Shown: piece after piece, positions 24,036-37,470 of the stretch
Numbering within the stretch: the stretch's first letter is position 1
Layout: every line of letters begins with the position of its first letter
From: Streptomyces fungicidicus
GTDB taxonomy: Bacteria > Actinomycetota > Actinomycetes > Streptomycetales > Streptomycetaceae
Reading direction: 5' to 3'
Assembly: GCF_003665435.1 (NCBI RefSeq)
Contig: NZ_CP023407.1
Span: 5,815,501 to 5,879,500, forward strand
Length of the DNA stretch: 64,000 bases
Program-made: the position numbers and the translations under genes
Notes under the pieces: generated by a model
The model's database searches: none
What the model saw: only the letters and a program-made list of their open reading frames with translations
Told to the model about the DNA's origin: nothing

Positions 24036-25466
24036 TCATCGCCGGTCGTCCGGCCGGTACGTCCACCGGGCGTGCGCCCGCAACGCCGACAGACCCTGAT
24101 ACGTCATCCACATCGGGTGCCGCAGCCCGGTGCCGTCGCCCCGGTTCCAGGACCAGATCCCGTCCTGCTGCCCCGCCCACACCGCGGCGGCCGCCCCGTC
24201 CACCAGCTCCCGCCACGTCTCCTCCAGGCCGTCCTGCCGGGCGACCTCCAGCGCGCCCCGGGAGAGCAGGGCACGCACGACCCAGGTGGCCGTGAAGTGC
24301 CGTACGTGCAGCACCTCGTGGCGCGCCGGGTCGTCCGGGCGGGGCCGGCGCACCTCCTCGCGCAGGTTCTCCAGGTCCGCGCAGGAGTGGTGCGGGGCGT
24401 CGGGGCAGGACAGCAGCCAGCGCACGCCGTCCTCACGGGCGGCGCGCACGCCCGCGCTCTCGCCCAGGACCCGTGCGGCCCGCTCCAGGGCCACCACCGC
24501 CTGCGCCGTGTGCAGCGGGCACGGCGGCCCGTGCGGCGGGTCCAGCCGGTAGCCCCAGCAGCGCAGATGGTCCCGGCCGGGGTCGCTGACCGCGCCGTCC
24601 ACCAGGGCCTCGCGCAGCCGCGGCAGCGCGTCGCCGCCGGGCGCGGCGCGCAGCAGTCCGCGCAGCACCGTTGTCACCACGTGCGTCGACTCCCGCCCGG
24701 CCCGGTCGAGTTCACGGGTGAACGCCCGCGCGCAGCGGTCCGCCTCCTCGGTGAGTCGCTCCGGCGGGACGCCCGCCCGGGCCAGCGCGCCCAGCACCAG
24801 CGCGGTCACCTCCGGCCGGGGCCGGGCCCCCTGGGACCGTGCCGACCAGCCGCCGCCCGGGAGCCGCAGCCGCCACAGGGTGTCGACCAGTTCGCCGGGC
24901 GCCAGCCGGCCGTCGGTCATCCCCAGGTCGAGCATGGTCTGCAGCCCGTACGCCGTGCCGACGGACGTGGGCCGTGCGGGACTGCTCTCGCCCAGCGAGT
25001 GCGACCAGCCGGTGAGCCGTCCCCGGTCCGGGTCGTCGACCACCGACACCTGCGCGACCAGGGTGCCGTACGCCGACGCGAAGACCTCCGGGAGCGGGCC
25101 GGGCGCGCCGCCCGCTCCGTCCCCCGGCGCGACGGCCGTCCGGGCGGACCCGGCGGCCCTGGCCCGCACCAGCGCCGCCGCCAGCCACGCGGCGAGCGCC
25201 GTGCCGGCCCCGCTGACCGAGGAGACCAGGTACTTCGCCGCCTCCCCGCTCAGCGAGGCGGGCAGCAACTGGAACAGGAACTGGAACACCCCGTACCCGG
25301 CCGCCAGGCACCCGAGCCCGCCGAGCCACCCCACGAACCGCACGGGCCGGGACGCCCCGCCGTCCGGGCCGCCGGCGGGCGGCGGACCGGGGCGCACGGG
25401 TCTCAGCGGATCGCGCCCCAGGCGTTGGTGCGACAAGGAGCGCTCCCTCCCCGGGCGACGGCACAC
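24036..25466 (-). CDS. Membrane-anchored alpha/alpha-toroid (prenyltransferase/squalene-cyclase-like) protein
   Basis: 476 residues. A basic, Pro-rich start precedes two hydrophobic segments (about 42-66, FVGWLGGLGCLAAGYGVFQFLF, and about 80-100, SSVSGAGTALAAWLAAALV). The rest is helix-pair repeats with cyclase/prenyltransferase-like features: TSVGTAYGLQTMLDLG, LRLPGGGWSARSQG, TATWVVRALL and QDGIWSWNRGDG. No DXDD cyclase motif is visible, so it may be a ligand-binding or scaffold toroid. ATG 25466 is used, though a start a few codons downstream is possible. It is followed by the cupin-like gene. Function unknown. Confidence 0.75.
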   Translation of the reverse strand: MCRRPGRERSLSHQRLGRDPLRPVRPGPPPAGGPDGGASRPVRFVGWLGGLGCLAAGYGVFQFLFQLLPASLSGEAAKYLVSSVSGAGTALAAWLAAALVRARAAGSARTAVAPGDGAGGAPGPLPEVFASAYGTLVAQVSVVDDPDRGRLTGWSHSLGESSPARPTSVGTAYGLQTMLDLGMTDGRLAPGELVDTLWRLRLPGGGWSARSQGARPRPEVTALVLGALARAGVPPERLTEEADRCARAFTRELDRAGRESTHVVTTVLRGLLRAAPGGDALPRLREALVDGAVSDPGRDHLRCWGYRLDPPHGPPCPLHTAQAVVALERAARVLGESAGVRAAREDGVRWLLSCPDAPHHSCADLENLREEVRRPRPDDPARHEVLHVRHFTATWVVRALLSRGALEVARQDGLEETWRELVDGAAAAVWAGQQDGIWSWNRGDGTGLRHPMWMTYQGLSALRAHARWTYRPDDRR

Positions 25467-25495
25467 GGATTCCCCGAAGACACCATCCTAGGTGG

Positions 25496-26074
25496 TCAAC
25501 GCAGCTGTTCCCGGGGCCAGTTCACCAGGGCGACATGCAGGGCCTCGACGGCCCTGTCCCAGGAGGCCCCGAGATCGCGGGGATCGCCGAAGGCGCCGGC
25601 GGACTCCAGCGCGCAGTACCCGTGCAAGGTGCTGCGCAGCAGGCGCACCGCGTCGGTGAGATCGGGCTCCTCGAGACCGTAGGAGCGGAGCATGCCGTAG
25701 GTGATCTCGGCGGTGCGGCGCAGCGCGGGGGAGTCGGTGACCAGCGCCTGGTCCAGGGGGAGCTGGGTGGCCGCGTAGCGGCCCGGACGGGTGAGGGCGT
25801 ACTCCCGGTAGGCACCCGCGAAGGCGGCCAGCGCGTCCCTGCCGCTCCGCCCGTCGACCGCGGCCGCGATCCGGTCGATCATCTCGCCGCCCGCCAGCAG
25901 CGCCATCCGGGTACGCAGGTCGCGCAGACCGCGCACATGCGCGTACAGGCTCGCGTCCTTCACACCGAAACGCCGGGCCAGCGCCGACAGGGTGACGTTC
26001 TCGTAGCCCGCCTCGTCGGCCATGTCGGCGGCCGCCGCGACGAGACGGTCGGTGGTGAGGCCGGCGCGCGGGAT
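25496..26074 (-). CDS. TetR-family regulator (TetR_C_33/WHG type) with probable ATC start
   Basis: 192 residues if translation begins at the ATC codon at 26074. The peptide then reads (M)PRAGLTTDRLVAAAAD and supplies the first helix of the DNA-binding domain, whose turn ALARRFGVKDASLYAHV is plain. GGAGG (26080-26084) sits five bases before that ATC. The first canonical start, ATG 26023, would cut away helix one and has no ribosome site. The C-terminal domain (ALAAFAGAYREYALTRPGRYAATQ) is the WHG-type ligand domain. It is divergent from the PHP-domain gene, a likely target. Confidence 0.85.
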   Translation of the reverse strand: MPRAGLTTDRLVAAAADMADEAGYENVTLSALARRFGVKDASLYAHVRGLRDLRTRMALLAGGEMIDRIAAAVDGRSGRDALAAFAGAYREYALTRPGRYAATQLPLDQALVTDSPALRRTAEITYGMLRSYGLEEPDLTDAVRLLRSTLHGYCALESAGAFGDPRDLGASWDRAVEALHVALVNWPREQLR

Positions 26075-26079
26075 GAAGA

Positions 26080-26084
26080 CCTCC
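26080..26084 (-). promoter_or_regulatory. GGAGG ribosome site that points to the ATC start of the TetR gene
   Basis: On the minus strand GGAGG is followed by TCTTC and then ATC, a spacing of five bases. No ATG, GTG or TTG occurs in frame at this position. It is the only strong ribosome-binding sequence near the 5' end of the gene. Confidence 0.6.
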
Positions 26085-26250
26085 GAATATCCGGGGGAGG
26101 GGCGAGCGGCCAGCTTACCGAGGGGGTGTGAGCGAGCCGCCGTGTCGGGGGCATGTGCCGCTCATCCGTGGGTCGTCCCGCGTTCACACGCCGCCCCGAG
26201 CATCCACAGGCGGGCGGCGTGACAGCGCCGCGGCGACGAGGAGGCACTTC

Positions 26251-27969
26251 ATGGGGCACGGGCACGCACACGGACACCCTCACCACCACGACCACGGGCA
26301 CGACCACGGGACGACGGCCCCGCTGCCCGCCGCGTTCGACACCTCCGTGCCCGACGAGGCGCTGAACCCCGCGCAGCGGTCCCGCCGTACGCTGCTGCGC
26401 CGGGCCGGGCTGCTCGGCGCGGGCCTGGCGGCCGGCACCGTGCTCTCCACGGACGCCGCCGCCCAGCCCGCGCCCGCGCCCGCGACGGGCGGCAGCCGCG
26501 GCAAGGGCGGCGGCAAGGGCTTCCTGTGGCTCGCCGGCGACCACCACATCCACACCCAGTACAGCAGCGACGGCAAGTACCGGGTCGTCGACCAGGTACG
26601 CCAGGGTGCCCGGCACGGCATGGACTGGCTGGTCATCACCGACCACGGCAGCGCCAACCACGCCAGGATCGGGGTGGAGAAGGTCAACCCGGACATCAGG
26701 GCGGCCCGCGCCGCCCACGAGGACACCCTCGTCTTCCAGGGCCTGGAGTGGAACATCCCGGCCGCCGAGCACGGCACCGTCTTCGTGCACCCCGGCCGCA
26801 ATGAGGTCTCCGTCCTCAAGCAGTTCGAGACCGACTACGACGGCGGCGTCAAGGGCGCCACCGACTCCACCCCGGCCAACGAGGCCCTCGCCGTGGCCGG
26901 CCTCGGCTTCCTCGCCGAACAGGTCAGACGGCGCAAGGTCGAGGACGCCCTGATGCTCGCCAACCACCCCGCGCGCAAGGGCATCGACTCCCCGCACGAG
27001 ATCCGCGCCTGGCGCGACGCCACCGACGGGGACCGGCGGATCGCCGTCGGCTTCGAGGGCGCCCCGGGCCACCAGGCGGGCGGCCTGCCCAAGCCCCTCG
27101 GCCCGGGCGGGGCCCGCGGCATCTACGACGCCGGCCCGGGCGCCAACTCCTTCGCCGGCTACCCGCTGGAGAGCTACCGCACCTGGGGCGGCTTCGACTG
27201 GATGACCGCCACCGTCGGCGGCCTCTGGGACAGCCTCCTCGCCGAGGGCCGGCCCTGGTGGATCACCGCCAACTCCGACTCCCACCAGGTGTACGGCGAC
27301 ACCGGCGCCCGGGGCGGCGGCGACTTCGCCGCCGACGGCCGCTACGACGACCCCGTCTACGCCGGACAGATCGACATCACCCAGAACGACTACTGGCCCG
27401 GCCAGTACAGCCGCACCCACGTCGGCGCCGACGGCTTCTCCTACGCCGCCGTCATGGACGGCATCCGCGCCGGACGCATCTGGGTCGACCACGGACAGCT
27501 CATCAGCGGCCTCGACGTCCGGGTCTCCGGCGGCAGCCGCTGGGCCACCCTCGGCGGCGCCCTGCACGTGCGCAAGGGCACCAAGGTCACGCTGACCGCC
27601 GACATCGCGCTCGCCGGCGGCCCCAACTGGGCCGGGTTCACCCCGAAGCTCGACCGCGTGGACGTCATCCAGGGCGACGTCACCGGGCCGGTCGCCGACA
27701 AGGACACCTTCACCGCCCCCACGGCCAGGGTCGCCCGGTCGTACGACATCGCCAAGTCGGCCGGCACCGTCCGCGTCACCTTCGAACTCGGCCGCGTCGA
27801 CCGCCCGCTGTACGTCCGGCTGCGCGGCACCGACGGCAACCGGACCGCCGTCGGCGCGATGGGCGCGAAGGCCGACCCGGCGGGCCCCGCCCTCGACGTC
27901 GTCGGCGACGCCGACCCGTGGCGCGACCTGTGGTTCTACTCGAACCCGGTGTGGGTCCTGCCGTCGTGA
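26251..27969 (+). CDS. Tat-exported PHP-domain metal-dependent hydrolase with His-rich N-terminus
   Basis: 572 residues. The first 20 residues are mostly His and Gly (GHGHAHGHPHHH and on), before a twin-arginine signal SRRTLLRRAGLLGAGLAAG (about 45-65). The mature protein has a PHP domain: DHHIHTQYS and VITDHGS supply metal-binding His and Asp, NHPARKG and NSDSHQ further ligands. PHP proteins are phosphoesterases using two or three metals; an exported member probably cleaves extracellular phosphoesters. A beta-rich C-terminal domain (from about 400) may bind substrate. GAGGAGGC precedes the ATG. The next gene overlaps its stop by four bases. Confidence 0.88.
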   Translation: MGHGHAHGHPHHHDHGHDHGTTAPLPAAFDTSVPDEALNPAQRSRRTLLRRAGLLGAGLAAGTVLSTDAAAQPAPAPATGGSRGKGGGKGFLWLAGDHHIHTQYSSDGKYRVVDQVRQGARHGMDWLVITDHGSANHARIGVEKVNPDIRAARAAHEDTLVFQGLEWNIPAAEHGTVFVHPGRNEVSVLKQFETDYDGGVKGATDSTPANEALAVAGLGFLAEQVRRRKVEDALMLANHPARKGIDSPHEIRAWRDATDGDRRIAVGFEGAPGHQAGGLPKPLGPGGARGIYDAGPGANSFAGYPLESYRTWGGFDWMTATVGGLWDSLLAEGRPWWITANSDSHQVYGDTGARGGGDFAADGRYDDPVYAGQIDITQNDYWPGQYSRTHVGADGFSYAAVMDGIRAGRIWVDHGQLISGLDVRVSGGSRWATLGGALHVRKGTKVTLTADIALAGGPNWAGFTPKLDRVDVIQGDVTGPVADKDTFTAPTARVARSYDIAKSAGTVRVTFELGRVDRPLYVRLRGTDGNRTAVGAMGAKADPAGPALDVVGDADPWRDLWFYSNPVWVLPS

Positions 27970-28475
27970 CGCCCTACGCCCTCACCGTGGACGCCGGCGT
28001 CAGGGACGTGCTCGACGCCGACCGCCTGCTGCACCGGATGGCCGCCCGACTCGCGCTCCCCGAGGACGTGTTCGGCTGCACCCATCTGGTGCGCGGCGAC
28101 CGGCCGCGCGTCGCGGTGTCGCTGGCCCTGCCCTCGCGGCCGCTCCCGGACACCCTGCGGGAGCGGCTCGCGGAGTACGGAACCGTCACCCCGGGGCTGC
28201 CCGACGCGGTGGGGCGCGCGGTGCTCTACCCGGGCGTCCCGTCGCTCACCGGCACGATGACGGTCGCGGAGCTTCTGGCCGGCTCCGCGATCGCCCGTGT
28301 GACGGTCCTGGGCGCACCCGGGCCGCCCGGCCCGGACACCCGGATGGTGACCCGTGACCATGTGCGGCCGCAGTGGCAGCGGGACGAACTCGTCCTCGCC
28401 GCCACCCCGGCCCCGGGCGGCGCCCTCGTGCCGTTCGAGGCCCCGGACCCCACCCCCTGCTGCGCGGACCACTGA
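27966..28475 (+). CDS. Hypothetical protein with C-terminal CCADH motif
   Basis: 169 residues, starting at the GTG that overlaps the PHP gene's stop (GTGA). I do not recognise the family. The sequence is mixed alpha/beta with no membrane segment or signal; it ends in DPTPCCADH, a cysteine-cysteine-x-x-histidine tail that could bind a metal. Translational coupling with a metal-dependent phosphoesterase that has a His-rich segment suggests a role in metal delivery or regulation, which is inference. Only four bases separate its stop from that of lacZ. Confidence 0.75.
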   Translation: MTPYALTVDAGVRDVLDADRLLHRMAARLALPEDVFGCTHLVRGDRPRVAVSLALPSRPLPDTLRERLAEYGTVTPGLPDAVGRAVLYPGVPSLTGTMTVAELLAGSAIARVTVLGAPGPPGPDTRMVTRDHVRPQWQRDELVLAATPAPGGALVPFEAPDPTPCCADH

Positions 28476-28479
28476 ACGG

Positions 28480-32650
<4,171 letters not shown>

Positions 32651-32771
32651 CGAAGCCGCCCCCGTCCCTGCCGGGCCGCCCGGGCACCGGCGCGGCCAGG
32701 CTACGCAGCGGGCGGACCTTTCGACAAGGGGTTCGGAAAGGGGGGCGACGAAGTCCGGCCGGTGGCCGGGG

Positions 32772-34073
<1,302 letters not shown>

Positions 34074-34181
34074 CTATCCCGGGAGTGACCCACGCCATGT
34101 GGGGGGACCCGGCACCCCGGATGCCCCGGCGGGGGCATACCGTGAGGAGTCGTACGTCAGCACCGGGAGGAGAACAACGGG

Positions 34182-35504
34182 ATGGGCAGCCGTACCGCGC
34201 TGGTCGAGGATCTGATGGAGCGGTTCCCGCACGTGCCGCGCGAGGCCGTGTTCAAGGAGGACCTGCTGCGCGGCGGTGTGGCCTTCGATCCGTCCGCGCT
34301 CAGTGACAACGAGGGCGGTGACGTCAAGCCGAAGTCGTACTTCATCTTCTCCTTCGACCACGGCACCCTGCCCGAGCTGGGCGAGGCCGCGCTGCGGCGC
34401 CCGCCGGAGGAGATCATCCTCACGGGCGGCCCCTACGACCTGCGCCGTACGGTCGTGTCGGTGCGCGTGAACCCGGCCTCCCCCTACCGGGTGGCCGCCG
34501 ACGAGCACGGCATGCTCGGCCTGTACCTCGACGGCAAGCGGATCTCGGACGTCGGCGTGCCGCCCATGCCCGAGTACTACCGGCACACCCTGTCCAACGG
34601 GAAGTCGGTGATGGAGGTCGCCCCCACCATCCAGTGGGGATACCTGATCTATCTGACCGTCTTCCGGGTCTGCCAGTACTTCGGCGCCAAGGAGGAGTGC
34701 CAGTACTGCGACATCAACCACAACTGGCGCCAGCACAAGGCGGCCGGCCGGCCCTACACCGGGGTGAAGGACGTCGAGGAGGTCCTGGAGGCCCTGGAGA
34801 TCATCGACCGGTACGACACGGCGAAGGCCTCCACCGCCTACACCCTGACCGGCGGCGCCATCACCAGGACCGTCTCCGGACGCGACGAGGCCGACTTCTA
34901 CGGCCACTACGCCAAGGCCATCGAGGAGCGCTTCCCCGGCCGCTGGATCGGCAAGGTCGTCGCCCAGGCGCTGCCCAAGGACGACGTGCAGCGCTTCAAG
35001 GACTACGGCGTGCAGATCTACCACCCCAACTTCGAGGTGTGGGACGAGTACCTCTTCAAGATGTACTGCCCCGGCAAGGAGCGTTACGTCGGCCGTGACG
35101 AGTGGCACCGGCGCATCCTCGACTCCGCCGACGTGTTCGGCGCGCGCAACGTGATCCCCAACTTCGTCGCGGGCGTGGAGATGGCCGAGCCCTTCGGCTT
35201 CAAGACCGTCGACGAGGCGATCGCGTCCACCACCGAGGGCCTGCGCTTCTTCATGTCGCAGGGCATCACGCCCCGCTTCACCACCTGGTGCCCCGAGCCG
35301 ACCACCCCGCTCGGCAAGGCCAACCCGCAGGGCGCGCCGCTGGAGTACCACATCCGGCTGCTCCAGGCGTACCGGCAGACCATGGAGGACTTCGGCCTCT
35401 CCTCGCCCCCCGGATACGGTCCGCCCGGACCCGGCCGCGCGGTGTTCTCCGTCAGCTCCTTCATGGACAGCCTCCCGGCGCAGGAGCCCGCCGAGGCGGT
35501 CTGA
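34182..35504 (+). CDS. Radical SAM-like protein with CX8CX2C motif
   Basis: 440 residues. A cysteine triad CQYFGAKEECQYC (about 164-176) sits where radical SAM enzymes bind their 4Fe-4S cluster, but with spacing CX8CX2C instead of CX3CX2C. Later blocks fit the TIM-barrel fold: YTLTGGAIT resembles the GGE motif that holds SAM, and QIYHPNFEVWDEYLF and VIPNFVAGVEM follow as barrel strands. The actinobacterial homologues I know of lack an assigned function. The ATG is preceded by GGAGGAGAAC. No peptide substrate or partner is adjacent; a strong terminator follows. Confidence 0.85.
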   Translation: MGSRTALVEDLMERFPHVPREAVFKEDLLRGGVAFDPSALSDNEGGDVKPKSYFIFSFDHGTLPELGEAALRRPPEEIILTGGPYDLRRTVVSVRVNPASPYRVAADEHGMLGLYLDGKRISDVGVPPMPEYYRHTLSNGKSVMEVAPTIQWGYLIYLTVFRVCQYFGAKEECQYCDINHNWRQHKAAGRPYTGVKDVEEVLEALEIIDRYDTAKASTAYTLTGGAITRTVSGRDEADFYGHYAKAIEERFPGRWIGKVVAQALPKDDVQRFKDYGVQIYHPNFEVWDEYLFKMYCPGKERYVGRDEWHRRILDSADVFGARNVIPNFVAGVEMAEPFGFKTVDEAIASTTEGLRFFMSQGITPRFTTWCPEPTTPLGKANPQGAPLEYHIRLLQAYRQTMEDFGLSSPPGYGPPGPGRAVFSVSSFMDSLPAQEPAEAV

Positions 35505-35535
35505 GCCACCGGGGCGCACGCCCCCGCACAGGATT

Positions 35536-35569
35536 CGGAAGGCCGGAACCGAGACGTTCCGGCCTTCCG
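35536..35569. terminator. Strong hairpin after the radical SAM gene
   Basis: A perfect 14-base stem (CGGAAGGCCGGAAC at 35536-35549 with its complement at 35556-35569) closes a six-base loop, CGAGAC. It begins 31 bases after the stop codon and is followed by a mildly T-rich stretch. Confidence 0.85.
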
Positions 35570-35618
35570 TGCGTATTGTCCCTTCGGGGTGTCGCGACGC
35601 CGCCACGGAAAGTGAGGG

Positions 35619-35626
35619 AAGCGCTT
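35619..35626. promoter_or_regulatory. AAGCGCTT palindrome upstream of the CBM2 fusion gene
   Basis: The same eight-base palindrome found in the lacI-esterase gap recurs here, in the context GGGAAGCGCTTGTC, about 105 bases before the next gene. LacI-family regulators bind such centres. A short match can be chance, so confidence is limited. Confidence 0.35.
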
Positions 35627-35730
35627 GTCAGTTGTGTCGGGGACGTGAAAGGCTCGGCCACTGCCGCGAGGTTTTCCCCAACTCCACAGCCAGTATGGCG
35701 AGTTGACCTCGTTCGTGATGCGGGAGACTC

Positions 35731-37215
35731 ATGCCCGACCTGCCGAGCCCCCAGGACGCCACCGAGGCGGCGCTGTTCACCGAGTGCTGGGACGCGGCGC
35801 TGTCCTACGCCGACCTGTGCACGGCCGGCTCCGCCGCCGCCGCGGAACTCGCCCGTGAGGCCTTCGAACAGGGCATACGGGAGCTGCGCGCCGCGGAGTC
35901 GGCCACCGTCCGCGGCCACGGCCGCCGTTCCGCCCGGCTGCCCCGGATACCCCTGCTGCTGACGGCCGTTCGCAGCACCGCGGCCGCCTGGGAGGAGGCC
36001 GGAAAGGGCCACAAGCTCGACCCCGACCTGCGCCTGTGGCTCCACTCCGACCAGGCCGCCCGCTACACCGGCCCGCCACTGGAACGCCCGGTCGCCCTGC
36101 GCGGACTGCGCGATCTGCAGCACGCGGACGCCGAACTGCTGTGGCTCGCCGAGGCGGAGGCCCTGCCGCTGCCCCTGGTGGCCCGCCGGCTCGGCCTCGA
36201 CCCCGCCACCGCGGCCGACGAACTCGCCCAGGTCGGCCGCATGTTCCGGGACCGCTGCCACCGCAACCACCTCGACTCGCCCCTGGACGCCGAGTGCCGC
36301 AGCTACGCACGGCTGCTCGACGCCGTCACCCGCTCGCCCGCCGCGGACACCCCCGACGACCTGTCCCGGCACCTCGCCACCTGCCACCCGTGCGCCGAGG
36401 CCGCCGCCTGCCTGCGGCTGCACGGCGGGGGACTGCCCGGAGCGCTGGCCGGCGGGGTGATCGGCTGGGGCGGCCTCGCCTACCTGGAACGCCGCCGCCG
36501 CGCCGCCGAGGTACGCCTCGGGGCCGGACGCCCCGACCGTGCCGACCCGGACACCGGTGACCCGGCGCACCCCGCCGGCCGGACCCGGATCGCCCGGCAC
36601 GGCCCGCTGGTCGCCGCCGTCCTGGTGTCCCTGCTCGCGCTCGCCGTCTCACTGATGCCGTTCGGCGGCGACACGGCCGACGACGGCGCCGGACGCGCCG
36701 ACGCCGACCGGCAGCCGGTGGCCGACCCCGGACCCTCGCTCCCCGCCGCGCCCACCGCCGGCCCCTCCGACACCCCGTCCCCCGAGCCGTCCCGCACGCC
36801 CACCCCGGACAGCCCCGCGGACCGGCAGATCCCCGACCCCGAACCGCAGGGCACCTCCTCCGCCACCCCCGCGCCCGAGACCACCGGCCGCGGCGCCCCG
36901 GCCGCCTGCCGGGTCGACTACGCCCTGGTCAACCAGTGGCCCGACGGATTCCAGGCCGCCGTCACCGTCACCACCCGGGACCCCCTCGCGTCCTGGCGCG
37001 TCGGCTTCACCTTCCCGGACGGCCAGCGGGTCACCCAGACGTGGGACGGCTCGGCGCACCAGGACGGGGCCGCCGTCACCGTCACCGCCGCCGACTACAA
37101 CAAGTCGGTCGCCGCGGGCGGCAAGCTCGCCTTCGGCTTCCTCGCGTCCTGGAGCGGAGCCAACCGCCCGCCGTCCGGCTTCACCCTCAACGGACGGACG
37201 TGCGCGGCCGTGTGA
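35731..37215 (+). CDS. Sigma-like / zinc-finger / TM / CBM2 fusion protein
   Basis: 494 residues. The first 190 residues look like a diverged ECF sigma factor: an acidic helical segment, then LPLVARRLGLDPATAADELAQVGRMF, a region-4-like helix-turn-helix. HLATCHPC (near 213) is an HxxxCxxC anti-sigma zinc finger. One clear transmembrane helix (about 290-312, LVAAVLVSLLALAVSLMPFG) and a Pro/Ser/Thr-rich linker lead to a C-terminal cellulose-binding CBM2 domain (about 391-491, bounded by two cysteines; ASWRVGFTFPDGQRV, ASWSGANRPPSG). It should expose CBM2 outside and the DNA-binding part inside. Start has GGGAG. Confidence 0.85.
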   Translation: MPDLPSPQDATEAALFTECWDAALSYADLCTAGSAAAAELAREAFEQGIRELRAAESATVRGHGRRSARLPRIPLLLTAVRSTAAAWEEAGKGHKLDPDLRLWLHSDQAARYTGPPLERPVALRGLRDLQHADAELLWLAEAEALPLPLVARRLGLDPATAADELAQVGRMFRDRCHRNHLDSPLDAECRSYARLLDAVTRSPAADTPDDLSRHLATCHPCAEAAACLRLHGGGLPGALAGGVIGWGGLAYLERRRRAAEVRLGAGRPDRADPDTGDPAHPAGRTRIARHGPLVAAVLVSLLALAVSLMPFGGDTADDGAGRADADRQPVADPGPSLPAAPTAGPSDTPSPEPSRTPTPDSPADRQIPDPEPQGTSSATPAPETTGRGAPAACRVDYALVNQWPDGFQAAVTVTTRDPLASWRVGFTFPDGQRVTQTWDGSAHQDGAAVTVTAADYNKSVAAGGKLAFGFLASWSGANRPPSGFTLNGRTCAAV

Positions 37216-37236
37216 CCCCCGGGCCCGGAAAACAAG

Positions 37237-37267
37237 TTGACGGGCCGGTGCTGCCGCGGGCTACTGT
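37237..37267 (+). promoter_or_regulatory. Sigma-70-type promoter before the rsgA leader
   Basis: TTGACG (37237-37242) and TACTGT (37262-37267) are near-consensus -35 and -10 hexamers for the principal actinobacterial sigma factor. The spacer is 19 bases, slightly long. Transcription would start about 60 bases before the small leader ORF. Confidence 0.5.
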
Positions 37268-37336
37268 GACGGCAGATCACGCGGTGGCCGCGCGCCACCG
37301 CACCGGAACGATCGTGGAGTGAGGAGGTGCCGACCG

Positions 37337-37408
37337 ATGGCTGTCACCGCGCCGGGCGCTGCCCGCATCAGGGAAACCGTCACGTCCACCTCCGTGGCCA
37401 CCGGCTGA
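37337..37408 (+). CDS. 23-aa leader ORF upstream of rsgA
   Basis: ATG at 37337 is preceded, nine bases away, by an excellent GAGGAGGTG ribosome site. The frame has 23 codons (begins MAVTAPGAARIRETV) and stops at 37408, 62 bases before rsgA. The initiation signal is stronger than that of rsgA itself, so the ORF is probably translated. No transmembrane or known peptide motif is visible. A role as a leader peptide in the control of rsgA is possible. Confidence 0.5.
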   Translation: MAVTAPGAARIRETVTSTSVATG

Positions 37409-37470
37409 CCTCACCCTTTCCCGCGCCCACGCGCGGCCGCCGGGGCCACCCCACCTGAAGGGTCACCCCC

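Noticed and set aside
24036-25466. Toroid protein as a squalene-hopene cyclase or terpene synthase
   Set aside because: No DXDD or QW-motif series can be seen and it has N-terminal membrane segments unlike those enzymes; fold similarity only.
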